Origin: Thiomicrorhabdus immobilis
GTDB taxonomy: Bacteria; Pseudomonadota; Gammaproteobacteria; Thiomicrospirales; Thiomicrospiraceae
Reading direction: 5' to 3'
Assembly (NCBI RefSeq): GCF_021654855.1
Contig: NZ_AP024202.1
Span: 992,001 to 1,056,000, forward strand
Length of the DNA stretch: 64,000 nucleotides
The notes beneath the pieces were generated by a model. That model worked only from the letters and a program-made list of their open reading frames with translations, had not been told where the DNA came from and did not search any database. Of this stretch, positions 17,409-25,937 are shown piece after piece. Both the position numbers and the translations under genes were made by a program. Position 1 is the stretch's first letter; the number at the start of each line of letters is the position of its first letter.

Positions 17409-18217
17409 GTTAGAGCAACCTTAATAAAGTTATTTCGATTTAACGGAAAATGGATTTCTGAATTTTCTCCGTTCGACTCAAATAACACCAAGGATTGTAA
17501 AAGCGGATAGGCTTCGGCAGCAGGTAAACCTGAATAGGGGTTATTAGAAGAAGTGGGTCTTGGAGCCTGTTGTGTGAATGAAAGGTTAAGAGCAGGGTAG
17601 TCACTTTCTTGGTTTGAATCACTGGCATCTAAAATCATTGAAAAAGCAAATGGAAGAGCGGCATTTTGTGAAGCATCCGCTGGAATTAAATCATCTAACG
17701 GCAAATCATAAATGACCAATAAAACTGGCTTTGCATACGTTTGAGATTGCAATGTTGCTTCTAATAGACCATTTGCTATTGCAAACTGGCCTACTGAAAT
17801 AGCACTTGCAGGTGATTGGTTTTTTTGACCAATCATCCAGTAACCTGCTGGTGCGTTATGTACCGAATTATGGAATTGTGTTGGCGATATCATCGGCTCT
17901 TCTTCACCAACTTCCTGGCACATTCTGGCGGAGATGAGGGTATCGCCATCTTTACTGACAAATAGAACGGGCAATTTGCTGTCTGCTTGCGGATAACGCT
18001 GTTGAAAATGAGAGAGTGCTTCTTCAGCGGTTTTTAATGCCAGCTTAATGGTGGCGGTAGTGCGACGACGTTCATTGGGTGGCAGAAAGCTTGGACTGTA
18101 CTTTTCTATCGCTTCTGAAGTGTCGGGCGATCGGTTTTGTAACATCATCGATTTAAAGTTTTCAAAACTTACCAGGCCTGGTGCCGTTAGGCCAATACTG
18201 AGTATTTGAGCTTTCAT
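17405..18217 (-). CDS. Ketosynthase-like chain-length factor (Ketoacyl-synt_2 family)
   Basis: 270 residues, shorter than a catalytic ketosynthase. FHNSVHNAPAGYW is a hallmark of the ketoacyl-synt_2 group. At the nucleophile position it reads AISVGQFAIANG without a cysteine, so it cannot catalyse condensation itself. It should pair with the ketosynthase encoded directly upstream (one-base overlap) as a KS-CLF heterodimer that sets polyene length. A palindrome copy near the N-terminus encodes APGLV. Confidence 0.85.
   Translation of the reverse strand: MKAQILSIGLTAPGLVSFENFKSMMLQNRSPDTSEAIEKYSPSFLPPNERRRTTATIKLALKTAEEALSHFQQRYPQADSKLPVLFVSKDGDTLISARMCQEVGEEEPMISPTQFHNSVHNAPAGYWMIGQKNQSPASAISVGQFAIANGLLEATLQSQTYAKPVLLVIYDLPLDDLIPADASQNAALPFAFSMILDASDSNQESDYPALNLSFTQQAPRPTSSNNPYSGLPAAEAYPLLQSLVLFESNGENSEIHFPLNRNNFIKVALT
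18171..18182. repeat. 12-bp palindrome copy 5 (in CDS)
   Basis: Exact ACCAGGCCTGGT near the 5' end of the chain-length factor gene, read as APGLV. Confidence 0.95.
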
Positions 18218-19446
18218 TACACGGACTCCATTTTTAAAATCACTGAGGCGTTATTACCGCCAAATCCAAAGGAGTTGCTCATGACATATTGTAGCTTCTG
18301 ATTAGTTTCTGTAAGTTGCAAGCTGTCAAAGGGGATATTCACCGTGGAGTGTTGTAGCTTTTCAGTTAATTGAGGGTCTAAATGGCTTAAATTCAAGTTT
18401 GCTGGTACAAATTGCTCTTCTAACAGCCATTGGCAAAAAATGATTTCTGTAATCCCGGCCGCACCTAATGTGTGGCCAGTAAAACCTTTGGTAGAGCTTA
18501 CCCACGTTGGAGAGGCTTCTTTCGATAGGTGGGCAACAGCCGATATCTCGGAGAGATCATTGCTGGGTGTCGCCGTGCCGTGCAAATTAATATAATCAAT
18601 ATCTTGCATGCTGATTTTGGCTTGTTGCATGGCGGCCAACATCGCTAATTGTGCTCCTTCTCCTTCTGGGTGAGGGGTTGAAATATGGTAAGCGTCACTA
18701 CTTTCGCCAACCCCCATAATTTTAATCAGAGGGCTTGCTGATTCTTCTAAAGATTGGGTGTTGCTTAACAGCATGAAACCACCAGCTTCACCTATATTAA
18801 TGCCATTTCTCTCTTGATCTAGTGGTTTACAAATCTGTTCACTGACCAAACCTAACGCATTAAAGCCGTGTAGTGTCGTCAAGCATAAAGTATCGACCCC
18901 GCCAACCACAACGGCATCGACAATATCTGCATTTAGCCAACGTTGTGCCACTTCAAAGACTTTGGCGCTTGATGAGCACGCGGTAGATATGGCAAAACTT
19001 GGACCTTCTATCTCTAATGCTTGACTGCAAAATTGAGCAAGCGAGTCCATTTGTTGAGTCGTCTGGTAATCATATTCAGCGGACTCTAATTCATTTCTAA
19101 ACACATGTTCAGTTGCCGCTATGCCAGAGGTACTAGTACCAACCACTAAGCCAATGCGATGACGGCCATGTTTTTTAACCAGTTGATTTACTTGTGATAA
19201 AAAGCCATTCTCTTGCAGGGCTTGCCAAGCTAATTGATTATTTCGACAAGTGTACATTTTCAGAGATTCGGGGAGTTGTATATTTTCAAGATCGTTTACA
19301 ACACCCAAGAAGGTATTGATACCTGGGATTCTTTTATGAAAATCCGTTTGATTTGATAATCCTGTTGTGCCAGCTTTTAATGCTTGGATGTGTGCTTCTT
19401 TATTTTGGCCTAATGACGAAACTAAAGAAGAGCCTAAAATGAACAT
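18217..19446 (-). CDS. Beta-ketoacyl-ACP synthase (FabF/ApeO-like)
   Basis: 409 residues with a complete thiolase fold. The active site Cys-His-His set is present: STACSSSAKVF (about 160), LHGTATPSND (about 296) and TGHTLGAAG (about 334). It performs decarboxylative condensation of malonyl-ACP. It is the first gene of the minus-strand polyene operon, whose promoter must lie in the short space shared with the divergent methyltransferase. Other clusters often encode a second ketosynthase for the starter; none is seen here. Confidence 0.9.
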   Translation of the reverse strand: MFILGSSLVSSLGQNKEAHIQALKAGTTGLSNQTDFHKRIPGINTFLGVVNDLENIQLPESLKMYTCRNNQLAWQALQENGFLSQVNQLVKKHGRHRIGLVVGTSTSGIAATEHVFRNELESAEYDYQTTQQMDSLAQFCSQALEIEGPSFAISTACSSSAKVFEVAQRWLNADIVDAVVVGGVDTLCLTTLHGFNALGLVSEQICKPLDQERNGINIGEAGGFMLLSNTQSLEESASPLIKIMGVGESSDAYHISTPHPEGEGAQLAMLAAMQQAKISMQDIDYINLHGTATPSNDLSEISAVAHLSKEASPTWVSSTKGFTGHTLGAAGITEIIFCQWLLEEQFVPANLNLSHLDPQLTEKLQHSTVNIPFDSLQLTETNQKLQYVMSNSFGFGGNNASVILKMESV

Positions 19447-19519
19447 AAATCGACATTTCCGTGAATATTTTTAATCTATAATGTACGCCAATTTTAGTAC
19501 AAAACAAGATAACATCCCA

Positions 19520-20590
19520 ATGAAGTTTCCATTTAAATTCCCAAAACTAAGCGCACAACAAGCAATGTATGAAGCACAAAAGATAGCGTTTTCGCCTATG
19601 ACGTTTCAGGCTGTCAGAATTGCCTGGAAGAGAGGTTTGTTACAACTTCTTTCGGATACGCCAGAAGGGCTGACACCAAAACAAGTGGCCGAAAAGGTTG
19701 ATATGAGACTCTATGGCGTGCGTGTGGTTTTGGAATCTTGTTTGAGTGTTGGGGTGGTTTCATTTGAGGAAGAGAAATATTTTGTCACCAAAACGGGGCA
19801 GATGTTTTTATACGATGAAATGACGCAAATTAATATGAACTATAACCATGATGTGAATTATTTGGGGATGTTCTATTTAGAAGAGTCGATTGATTCAGCG
19901 ACACCGGTTGGGTTAAATAAAACCTTTGGTGATTGGCCGACGATCTACCCTGCATTAACGGCTTTACCTGAGCCAGCTAAAACCAGTTGGTTTGAGTTCG
20001 ATCACTATTATTCAGATAATGCCTTTCCAATTGCTTTACCTCATGTTTTTAAAAGTTCGCCAAAAAAGCTCATGGATATTGGCGGAAATACCGGTAAGTT
20101 TTCAATGACAGCAGCTAACTATAATGACGATGTGAATATCACGATTGTTGATTTGCCTGAACAGTTAGCCGTTGCCAAAACGCATATTATGCAAGCAGGG
20201 TTGCAAGCGAGAATCGATACCATTCCCACCAATATGCTCGACCATTCTCAGGCTTTACCTTTAGGTTATGATGTTATTTGGATGAGCCAGTTTTTAGATT
20301 GTTTTGGGGATGAGGATATTATTGCCATATTAAAACGTGCCGCCCAAGCGATGTCAGTGGATAGCAGACTCTTTGTACTGGAAACCTATTGGGATAATCA
20401 ACGTTTTGAAGAGGCGGCATTCTGTGTGGTAAATACCTCATTGTATTTCACCGCCTTGGCCAACGGTACCAGTCGTATGTATCGTTTGTCAGATATGCTG
20501 GGCTTTATGGAAGAGGCGGGTTTAACAGTTTGTCATACCGTAGAAAATATTGGCAAGGGCCACACACTTTTAGAAGCTAAATTAAAGTAA
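19520..20590 (+). CDS. SAM-dependent O-methyltransferase family protein
   Basis: 356 residues from the ATG at 19520. An N-terminal winged-helix dimerisation region (about 10-100) is followed by a class I methyltransferase domain with MDIGGNTGKFS (about 185) and IVDLPEQL (about 210), a layout like small-molecule O-methyltransferases. It probably methylates the aryl head group. The alternative ATG at 19481 overlaps a TATAAT (19477-19482), which argues for the later start; neither has a clear Shine-Dalgarno. It is divergent from the ketosynthase operon. Confidence 0.75.
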   Translation: MKFPFKFPKLSAQQAMYEAQKIAFSPMTFQAVRIAWKRGLLQLLSDTPEGLTPKQVAEKVDMRLYGVRVVLESCLSVGVVSFEEEKYFVTKTGQMFLYDEMTQINMNYNHDVNYLGMFYLEESIDSATPVGLNKTFGDWPTIYPALTALPEPAKTSWFEFDHYYSDNAFPIALPHVFKSSPKKLMDIGGNTGKFSMTAANYNDDVNITIVDLPEQLAVAKTHIMQAGLQARIDTIPTNMLDHSQALPLGYDVIWMSQFLDCFGDEDIIAILKRAAQAMSVDSRLFVLETYWDNQRFEEAAFCVVNTSLYFTALANGTSRMYRLSDMLGFMEEAGLTVCHTVENIGKGHTLLEAKLK

Positions 20591-20647
20591 ACCTTAGCTT
20601 AAGTAAGCCTTGGATAACGTAAATCTTAATGGCTTTTTACTTGATGT

Positions 20648-21151
20648 TTATTTGGTGTTTATCTTATCTTGATCGAATTGCCAGATTTGTTTCAGTGGTA
20701 TTGTTGAAAGTCGGTATAAAAACACGAGTAAAGAGCTGCCTCTATGATGAGGTAAGAAGATTTGCCGGATGTAAAATTCGCCAATAAATAAAATCACACT
20801 TCCTAGGTAGAAAAGCACTGCGATATAACTCAACGATATAAACGTTAAATGAAAAAATAACGAGTTTAATTTCAATAACCACAGGCTTAATAAAAAAACT
20901 AGCCAAACCCAGGTCACTATTCTGGTGTACCGGCGTTCTGCAAAGGTATCTTCCGCACCGATTAAAAGCGCATATCTTGTGATTATAGGAGTTTTATCTT
21001 TAAGCAGACTCCAACCAAATAAAGTCAGTAACAGTGTTAACAAGATAAAGGTAAATGACTCTATGAGGAGTTTAATTTCCGCACCGCCCCAATAGAACAA
21101 GGCAAATAACATCGCTGCTATGCCCAGACCCAAAATGAATTTATGCGCCAT
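20648..21151 (-). CDS. COG4648-like integral membrane protein
   Basis: 167 residues with four to five hydrophobic helices. RRYTRIVTWVWLVFLLS and ILFIGEFYIRQIFLPH resemble the COG4648 membrane proteins that accompany aryl-polyene/xanthomonadin-type clusters. Function is unknown. Its start overlaps the stop of the MipA-like gene by one base, so the two are co-translated. Confidence 0.6.
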   Translation of the reverse strand: MAHKFILGLGIAAMLFALFYWGGAEIKLLIESFTFILLTLLLTLFGWSLLKDKTPIITRYALLIGAEDTFAERRYTRIVTWVWLVFLLSLWLLKLNSLFFHLTFISLSYIAVLFYLGSVILFIGEFYIRQIFLPHHRGSSLLVFLYRLSTIPLKQIWQFDQDKINTK

Positions 21152-21984
21152 TATTCATACCCGTAAACCCTGTCTTTAGACTGTAAGAAATTCCAGGTAA
21201 TTGTTAAGCCATAAGTATGGCTAAACTGATTATCAATTAAAGGACTGTCTTTATACACTGCTTGGCTTAGGTCAAAGCCATGCCAAAAAGCCCCAAGCCA
21301 AAAATTGTCAAAGTGATAACTTAAACCAACGGTATAGTTCACACCAGAAAACCCTTCTGTGGATTGATAGAAAGGTCGTTCATTCGATGCATACTGGAGA
21401 GGGACGCCGTAAAGGTAATTATGATATTCAGAAGAAGCATATTGAGCGGATACACCAGCCGTTAATTCAATACGGTCTTTACTGGAATAAGTCTTTTTAT
21501 AAGAATAGCTAACTCCAGGGCTGCTTATCCAACCTTCTGTATGGATGGTTTTGAAGTCAGAGGCAATAACCGCTTCTAATGGCAATTCAAACTTTACGCT
21601 ATTAGCCTCGTTGTTAAACAGGGTGTATTTTAAAACAGGGCCTAGCCCAATCGAACCATCCAAATCATTCATGCCTAACCGTTTGGCATTTTCTTTACTT
21701 GAAACAGGGATATTGCCTGAAGCCGTCAAATCTAATTCAAAATGGTTGTTTTTAAAGAAAGGTTTGATCACTTCATTGTTATTAATAGAGAAATCTTTCC
21801 CGCGATAGACAATATATGGAATAGGTAAAATAAGCGTATTCTGCTCTTTTGAACCTGGGTAATCAGGGTATGAAATCATGGCGGGCCCTAAACCAAACTC
21901 CCATTTAGGTAGGCTAGGTTGAGCATGACTTGCTAGTGGTATTCCACAAGAAAACAAGATTATTATTGAAAGTGACTTTTTCAT
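21151..21984 (-). CDS. MipA/OmpV-family outer membrane protein
   Basis: 277 residues with a signal peptide (MKKSLSIIILFSCGIPLASHA). The mature part begins PKWEFGLGPAMISYPDYPGS and continues with alternating beta strands (GSIGLGPVLKYTL, GLSYHFDNFWLGAFWHG), ending in an aromatic strand near LTITWNFL, as in MipA/OmpV barrels. It may be the outer-membrane partner of the polyene cluster, though MipA proteins are also common elsewhere. Confidence 0.8.
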   Translation of the reverse strand: MKKSLSIIILFSCGIPLASHAQPSLPKWEFGLGPAMISYPDYPGSKEQNTLILPIPYIVYRGKDFSINNNEVIKPFFKNNHFELDLTASGNIPVSSKENAKRLGMNDLDGSIGLGPVLKYTLFNNEANSVKFELPLEAVIASDFKTIHTEGWISSPGVSYSYKKTYSSKDRIELTAGVSAQYASSEYHNYLYGVPLQYASNERPFYQSTEGFSGVNYTVGLSYHFDNFWLGAFWHGFDLSQAVYKDSPLIDNQFSHTYGLTITWNFLQSKDRVYGYE

Positions 21985-22109
21985 TTATTGACGTCTTTAG
22001 GTACTAATGTTTTAAACGGTCGTCTAAATGGTTATTTAGCTCTAATTAAGTACGGATTCATTCTACACTACTTGGCATTTTCTAATCAGCTAAGAGAGAG
22101 TTTGACACG

Positions 22110-22277
22110 GTGATAATCAATAAGGTATTGAAGCAAAACCAAGAAGATGGCTTTTTCTGGTATGTGTATCAGATAGTTCCAAAATCATCAAATGTACTAA
22201 GCGTAATTACTGAAATGAAACGTAGTTCGAGTTTAGTACAACAAAATGCGGAAAAATATGGCAAGTTATGGAAATAA
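22110..22277 (+). CDS. Small hypothetical ORF, 55 residues
   Basis: GTG start with a strong purine-rich AAGAGAGAG about ten bases upstream; stop at 22275-22277. The product contains DGFFWYVYQIVPKSSNVL and VQQNAEKYGKLWK, with balanced amino-acid use unlike random translation. No family recognised. It lies just beyond the 3' end of the tmRNA gene, a frequent integration site, so it may be a remnant of an element. Confidence 0.4.
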   Translation: MIINKVLKQNQEDGFFWYVYQIVPKSSNVLSVITEMKRSSSLVQQNAEKYGKLWK

Positions 22278-22307
22278 AGAAATTGTAATTTGTACTAAGG
22301 ATGATGT

Positions 22308-22342
22308 TAAAAAGTAGCTAATCTATTTAAGATTAACTACTT
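22308..22342 (-). terminator. Rho-independent terminator of ssrA
   Basis: On the minus strand AAGTAGTTAATCT and AGATTAGCTACTT form a 13-bp stem with one mismatch and a 5-base loop, followed by a T-run. It starts 12 bases after the tmRNA CCA end. Confidence 0.85.
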
Positions 22343-22354
22343 GTTAACTTTGTT

Positions 22355-22711
22355 TGGTGGAGCTGGGGGGAGTCGAACCCCCGTCCGCGAAGCCGCCATC
22401 TAAAAATCTACATGTTTATTTGGTTTATTGATTTAACCCAAATGCTACCCAACCAGCAGGGATCACATCAGGCGAGCTTGTAAAGTTTGATGCTAAGCAC
22501 CCAAACACGTACTTAACACGGTTCTATGTAATATGATACAGCGTCAGGGGCCATAGACAACTTGCCTGGGCTGCACTAGCGGGATTAAGCCGCTAGAGCG
22601 TAGTTATCGTCGTTTGCAACTATAACAAATTGAAATAAAGATTTACGTGCATCATTCAGGCACGACATGCATCTTAAACTTTGCACTCCCCGTCGAAACC
22701 AGTACAGCCCC
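22355..22711 (-). ncRNA. ssrA: Transfer-messenger RNA (tmRNA)
   Basis: A one-piece tmRNA of about 357 nt. The 5' end GGGGCTGTACTGGTTTCGAC (complement ending at 22711) and the 3' end with the T-arm GGAGTCGAACCCCCG region and an encoded CCA (22355-22357) pair as the tRNA-like domain. The tag frame (22585-22617) reads ANDDNYALAA then stop; the terminal LAA is the usual protease signal. It rescues stalled ribosomes with SmpB, encoded 278 bp upstream on the same strand. Confidence 0.97.
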
Positions 22712-22932
22712 GAATTTTTTCTGCCTAGCCAGTGTCTAAATTGACTAAGAAGAGGGAATATCTAAGAGTTGCACTATTATTGGGGGTGAATCTAAATAAT
22801 TCAAGTGAAGAGCATGATAAAAACTCAAATAAACTGAAATAGATTGCAATTTAGTACGCAATTTATTGTTGCGAGGGTTTCAAAGAGTTGGCAGAAATTG
22901 TAAAACTTATAGTAAAGAGCGGTTTTATCTCC

Positions 22933-22956
22933 AAGCTTATTTACTGCAATAAGCTT
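22933..22956. repeat. Perfect 9-bp inverted repeat between ssrA and smpB
   Basis: AAGCTTATT, six bases, AATAAGCTT. There is no T-run on either side. It lies 34 bp downstream of the smpB stop and could be an RNA stability hairpin. Apart from this, the 278-bp gap shows no gene. Confidence 0.6.
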
Positions 22957-22989
22957 AAAGATGGGCTAAGAGCGTTTTTTCTTAGTGAA

Positions 22990-23466
22990 TTAATGGGCAT
23001 TTTTAAGGATGCGTTGTTTATCACGATTCCAATCACGCTCTTTCATGGTGGCACGTTTGTCGTGCTGTTTTTTACCTTTGGCAAGCCCGATGGCGAGTTT
23101 GACCTTACCTTCTTTCCAATAGAGTTCAAGCGGCACGACGGTCGAACCTTCGACTTCGACCAAACCACGCAATCGATTGATTTCACGACGGTGTAGTAAC
23201 AGTTGACGAGTGCGCAAAGGGTCGTGAAAACTGTGTGTTGAAGCGGTCATTAGCGGGGTGATCAACGCACCGAATAACCAGGCCTGGTTATCTTTGAACA
23301 TAACATAGCTTTCACCCAGTTGAATTTTGCCTGCACGCAGACTTTTCACTTCCCAGCCCTCTAAACTCAAACCAGCCTCAAGGGTGTCTTCAATAAAGTA
23401 ATCAAACCGAGCTTTCTTGTTTTTAGCGATAGAGTTGGATTTGGTTTGCGGTTTCTTTTTTGCCAT
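22990..23466 (-). CDS. smpB: SsrA-binding protein SmpB
   Basis: 158 residues, normal length. [36 protein letters not shown] and the C-terminal basic tail [15 protein letters not shown] are diagnostic (quoted here in shorter runs: [32 protein letters not shown]). It binds the tRNA-like domain of tmRNA and enters the decoding centre of stalled ribosomes. Gene order smpB-ssrA on one strand is the common bacterial arrangement. NQAWLFG in the middle is written by a palindrome copy. Confidence 0.97.
   Translation of the reverse strand: MAKKKPQTKSNSIAKNKKARFDYFIEDTLEAGLSLEGWEVKSLRAGKIQLGESYVMFKDNQAWLFGALITPLMTASTHSFHDPLRTRQLLLHRREINRLRGLVEVEGSTVVPLELYWKEGKVKLAIGLAKGKKQHDKRATMKERDWNRDKQRILKNAH
23277..23288. 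repeat. 12-bp palindrome copy 6 (in CDS)
   Basis: Exact ACCAGGCCTGGT in smpB, read as NQAWL. Confidence 0.95.
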
Positions 23467-23512
23467 TTGCTCTTTCTTTAATACTTTGAGTGTTAAGTTT
23501 TGAATGAATTAT

Positions 23513-23524
23513 ACCAGGCCTGGT
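23513..23524. repeat. 12-bp palindrome copy 7
   Basis: Exact ACCAGGCCTGGT between smpB and the upstream minus-strand gene; its last base overlaps that gene's stop codon. Confidence 0.95.
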
Positions 23525-24288
23525 CATTTAAGTTTGCGATTGGTGAGGCAAAAATCCATAACTTCTGGTGGTACAAATTCCATCATTCTTTGGGTGTTCC
23601 AGTTAAATTGTCGTTGCCAACCTTGCTTGGTTTTTAAAGTGAATTCAATACTGGTTTTGGTTTTTATCGCTTGATTAATCTGTTTAAAAAAGTCACGTGC
23701 GTCATCTGGCGTTCCACCTGGTCTGAATTCAGGCATCTCCTGAAAGGTGAAAGAGTAGAAAAAAATCATGCCGAGTTCTCCAGGTTGGATTTTATTTTGG
23801 GTTTTAAATAGATTGGTTAGGTGGTTTTTTTGCCCGCCCACAGAGGTTTCGTAAGTTTGATAATCGTCATTTACCGCAACTTTTAAGGTTTGTTTGTCAT
23901 CGTAAATATACCCATGTTTAGCGAATTTTGCCGAGTCGTTTGTGAGTTCACCATCATCCATCAGGTTTTGAGATTTTTCGGTGTATTGCAAACTGAAGTT
24001 GGTAAAGAAGGGTTTGCAACGCAGTTGAATAGCGGCTTGCTCACCATAGTTTGCAGGAATATAAAGCACTTTGGCTTCGGTGATTTTATCGGTAAAGTCA
24101 TTTGCTTGATAATTGACAATCCAGCTATCCTGAATAAAGGCCGAATCTTTGGAAGGGTGTTCAATCAGATGTTCTTCAGTCGCGTAACTCGAACTCGCAA
24201 AAGAGAGCGAAGTTGCGCCAATCAAGCTCAGAAGCATCAGTTTGGTAAAACGAGTTTTTAACAGAGGGCTTGCCTTAGATTCAGTCAC
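23524..24288 (-). CDS. Hypothetical secreted protein
   Basis: 254 residues with an N-terminal signal (LMLLSLIGATSLSFASSSYA, cleavage near ATEEH). The mature region (VNYQANDFTDKITEAKVLYIP, QLRCKPFFTNFSLQY, MEFVPPEVMDFCLTNR) has two cysteines that could form a disulfide and no family I can name. The protein is likely periplasmic. It precedes smpB on the same strand, with a palindrome copy at the junction. Confidence 0.75.
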   Translation of the reverse strand: MTESKASPLLKTRFTKLMLLSLIGATSLSFASSSYATEEHLIEHPSKDSAFIQDSWIVNYQANDFTDKITEAKVLYIPANYGEQAAIQLRCKPFFTNFSLQYTEKSQNLMDDGELTNDSAKFAKHGYIYDDKQTLKVAVNDDYQTYETSVGGQKNHLTNLFKTQNKIQPGELGMIFFYSFTFQEMPEFRPGGTPDDARDFFKQINQAIKTKTSIEFTLKTKQGWQRQFNWNTQRMMEFVPPEVMDFCLTNRKLK

Positions 24289-24435
24289 AAAATTCTCCTT
24301 GAAGCGGAATGTAATTTTTATTGATGTGGATTTATTCTAACATCGGCTTTAATCAAGCGGCTTAATGAATTGGGCTTTGGTATAATGTTGGCCTTAATTT
24401 TATATCTAAAGTTCCCGATTGGTATTGAAAAACCT

Positions 24436-24867
24436 ATGAAGAAAATTGCCCGAACTGCTTTATTGCCTTATTCTGCTGAACAACTTTATGCCATAGTGAA
24501 TGACGTAAAATCGTACCCGGAATTCTTACCGTGGTGTGGTGGCTCAGAGGTGATTTCTGAATCGGATTATGAGATGCAAGCCAGTGTGACGATTGCTAAG
24601 GCGGGTATCAAACAAACCTTTAAAACGCGTAACCATCTTGTGCCAGGACAAAGAATAGAGATGCATTTGTTGGACGGTCCTTTTAAGTTTTTGCGTGGTG
24701 AGTGGGAGTTTAAGGTGTTGGATGTGGATGCTTGCAAAATTCTCTTTGAAGTCGAGTTTGAGGTCAGTAACGGTATTTTAAACGCGGCGATAGGGCCGGT
24801 TTTTGAACATATCGCAAGCACATTGGTCGATTCATTTTGTGAACGAGCTAAACAGATTTACGCCTAA
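24436..24867 (+). CDS. ratA: RatA-like START/coenzyme Q-binding domain protein
   Basis: 143 residues from the ATG at 24436, which gives the standard start MKKIARTALLPYSAEQLYAI; a longer frame from 24370 adds a non-conserved stretch. YPEFLPWCGGSEV and GPFKFLRGEWEF are diagnostic of the Coq10/RatA group. Proposed roles are ribosome association or quinone handling. It is followed 20 bp later by rnfH, the usual ratA-rnfH pair, opposite smpB. Confidence 0.9.
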   Translation: MKKIARTALLPYSAEQLYAIVNDVKSYPEFLPWCGGSEVISESDYEMQASVTIAKAGIKQTFKTRNHLVPGQRIEMHLLDGPFKFLRGEWEFKVLDVDACKILFEVEFEVSNGILNAAIGPVFEHIASTLVDSFCERAKQIYA

Positions 24868-24887
24868 GAACAGAGGTGGCTTAACAG

Positions 24888-25178
24888 ATGGATGAGATGA
24901 TTCAAATAGAAGTAGCTTATGCTTTGGAGGATGTTCAGTACCTGTTTACTGAGAGCGTTAAAGCGGGCACAACCGTTATTGAAGCTTTGAATAATTCTAA
25001 ACTTTTAACGGAACTACCAGGCCTGGTCATTGATAAGGTGGGTATCTTTGGTAAGTTGGTCACGCATGATACGGTGTTGCGTGAAGGGGATAGGATTGAA
25101 GTTTATCGCCCGTTGAAGGTCGATCCGCGTGAGCGCAGAAGGCAGCAAGTTGAAGAAGAGCGTAAAGCCGCTAAGTAA
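24888..25178 (+). CDS. rnfH: RnfH family protein (UPF0125)
   Basis: 96 residues, ubiquitin-like fold. IQIEVAYALEDVQYLF, VGIFGKLVTHDTVLREGDRIEVYRPL (quoted in parts) and the basic tail DPRERRRQQ are typical. It is the companion of ratA. Its biochemical role is unsettled. LPGLVIDK in the middle is written by a palindrome copy, where other RnfH proteins usually have a short variable loop. Confidence 0.92.
   Translation: MDEMIQIEVAYALEDVQYLFTESVKAGTTVIEALNNSKLLTELPGLVIDKVGIFGKLVTHDTVLREGDRIEVYRPLKVDPRERRRQQVEEERKAAK
25016..25027. repeat. 12-bp palindrome copy 8 (in CDS)
   Basis: Exact ACCAGGCCTGGT in rnfH, read as LPGLV. Confidence 0.95.
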
Positions 25179-25206
25179 GGTGCTGAATCTTTAATGAGTT
25201 AAATCA

Positions 25207-25245
25207 AAAAAGGCCTGGATAAATATTCATTATCCAGGCCTTTTT
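25207..25245. terminator. Bidirectional terminator between rnfH and bamE
   Basis: AAAAAGGCCTGGATAA and TTATCCAGGCCTTTTT form a perfect 16-bp stem with a 7-base loop and T-runs on both strands, serving both convergent genes. Both arms contain AGGCCTGG or its complement, the core of the genome palindrome, here split by the loop. Confidence 0.93.
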
Positions 25246-25285
25246 CATTACGGTTAAGTGACTATTAAAGGGTCTTAAAACCAAT

Positions 25286-25696
25286 CTAAAACCAACCTAG
25301 TCCCAACCAAGAATTGTCTTGTTTCAGCTGGACTTTTTCATCGCTACTGGTCCAGCTAGAAAGTAGATTGTCATTATCAAATTTTAACACCAGGTGTTTA
25401 GCTAGGTTTTTGGTTTGTGAATTTGCGGCCGTCGTGTAATAAAGATATTCCCAGTGTTTTGGGTTAAAGGTATCTTGCCCCATTGGAGGCCCTAAAAGCT
25501 CTCTTACTTGTGATTGAGTTAAACCTTCTTGTAGTAAGCTTACTGATTCAGCCGTCATGATATTACCTTGAGTGAGCGGTGCTTTATAAGGGTCAAGATA
25601 AGAACAGCCAGAAAGCAAGCTTAAACTGAATACGCCAGCCAATAAAATTGCATTTAAACGGTGAGATTTTTTTAGAATCGAATTTACTTTAGACAT
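25286..25696 (-). CDS. bamE: Outer membrane assembly lipoprotein BamE (SmpA/OmlA)
   Basis: 136 residues with a signal ending in the lipobox LLSGC (about 27-31). YKAPLTQGNIMT, SQVRELLGPPMGQDTF and HWEYLYY are the family marks. BamE is a lipoprotein of the Bam complex that inserts beta-barrels into the outer membrane. It is divergent from fur, as in many gammaproteobacteria. Confidence 0.95.
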   Translation of the reverse strand: MSKVNSILKKSHRLNAILLAGVFSLSLLSGCSYLDPYKAPLTQGNIMTAESVSLLQEGLTQSQVRELLGPPMGQDTFNPKHWEYLYYTTAANSQTKNLAKHLVLKFDNDNLLSSWTSSDEKVQLKQDNSWLGLGWF

Positions 25697-25937
25697 GCTT
25701 TCCTCAGAATGAACAGTAGGCTGTAAACAGGCTCTGTAAAGCGTTTTTAGTCAACGCATTATTTCTATTTAAATTTTAGTTAAAGATAATTTAAGGTATT
25801 ATACACACTATTCTTGATATGCACCTTTTGACATATCAATTAAATTATTCAAGCGATTCTGACTAAATACTCGTCATGTGCTAGTCATATACAATATGCA
25901 AATAGATATAGTTCAATAGGTTAAATTAGAGGATGTT

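Noticed and set aside
22888-23196. 102-codon plus-strand frame
   Set aside because: Mostly antisense to smpB, which is certain.
23890-24261. 123-codon plus-strand frame
   Set aside because: Antisense to the secreted protein gene, which has a proper signal peptide.
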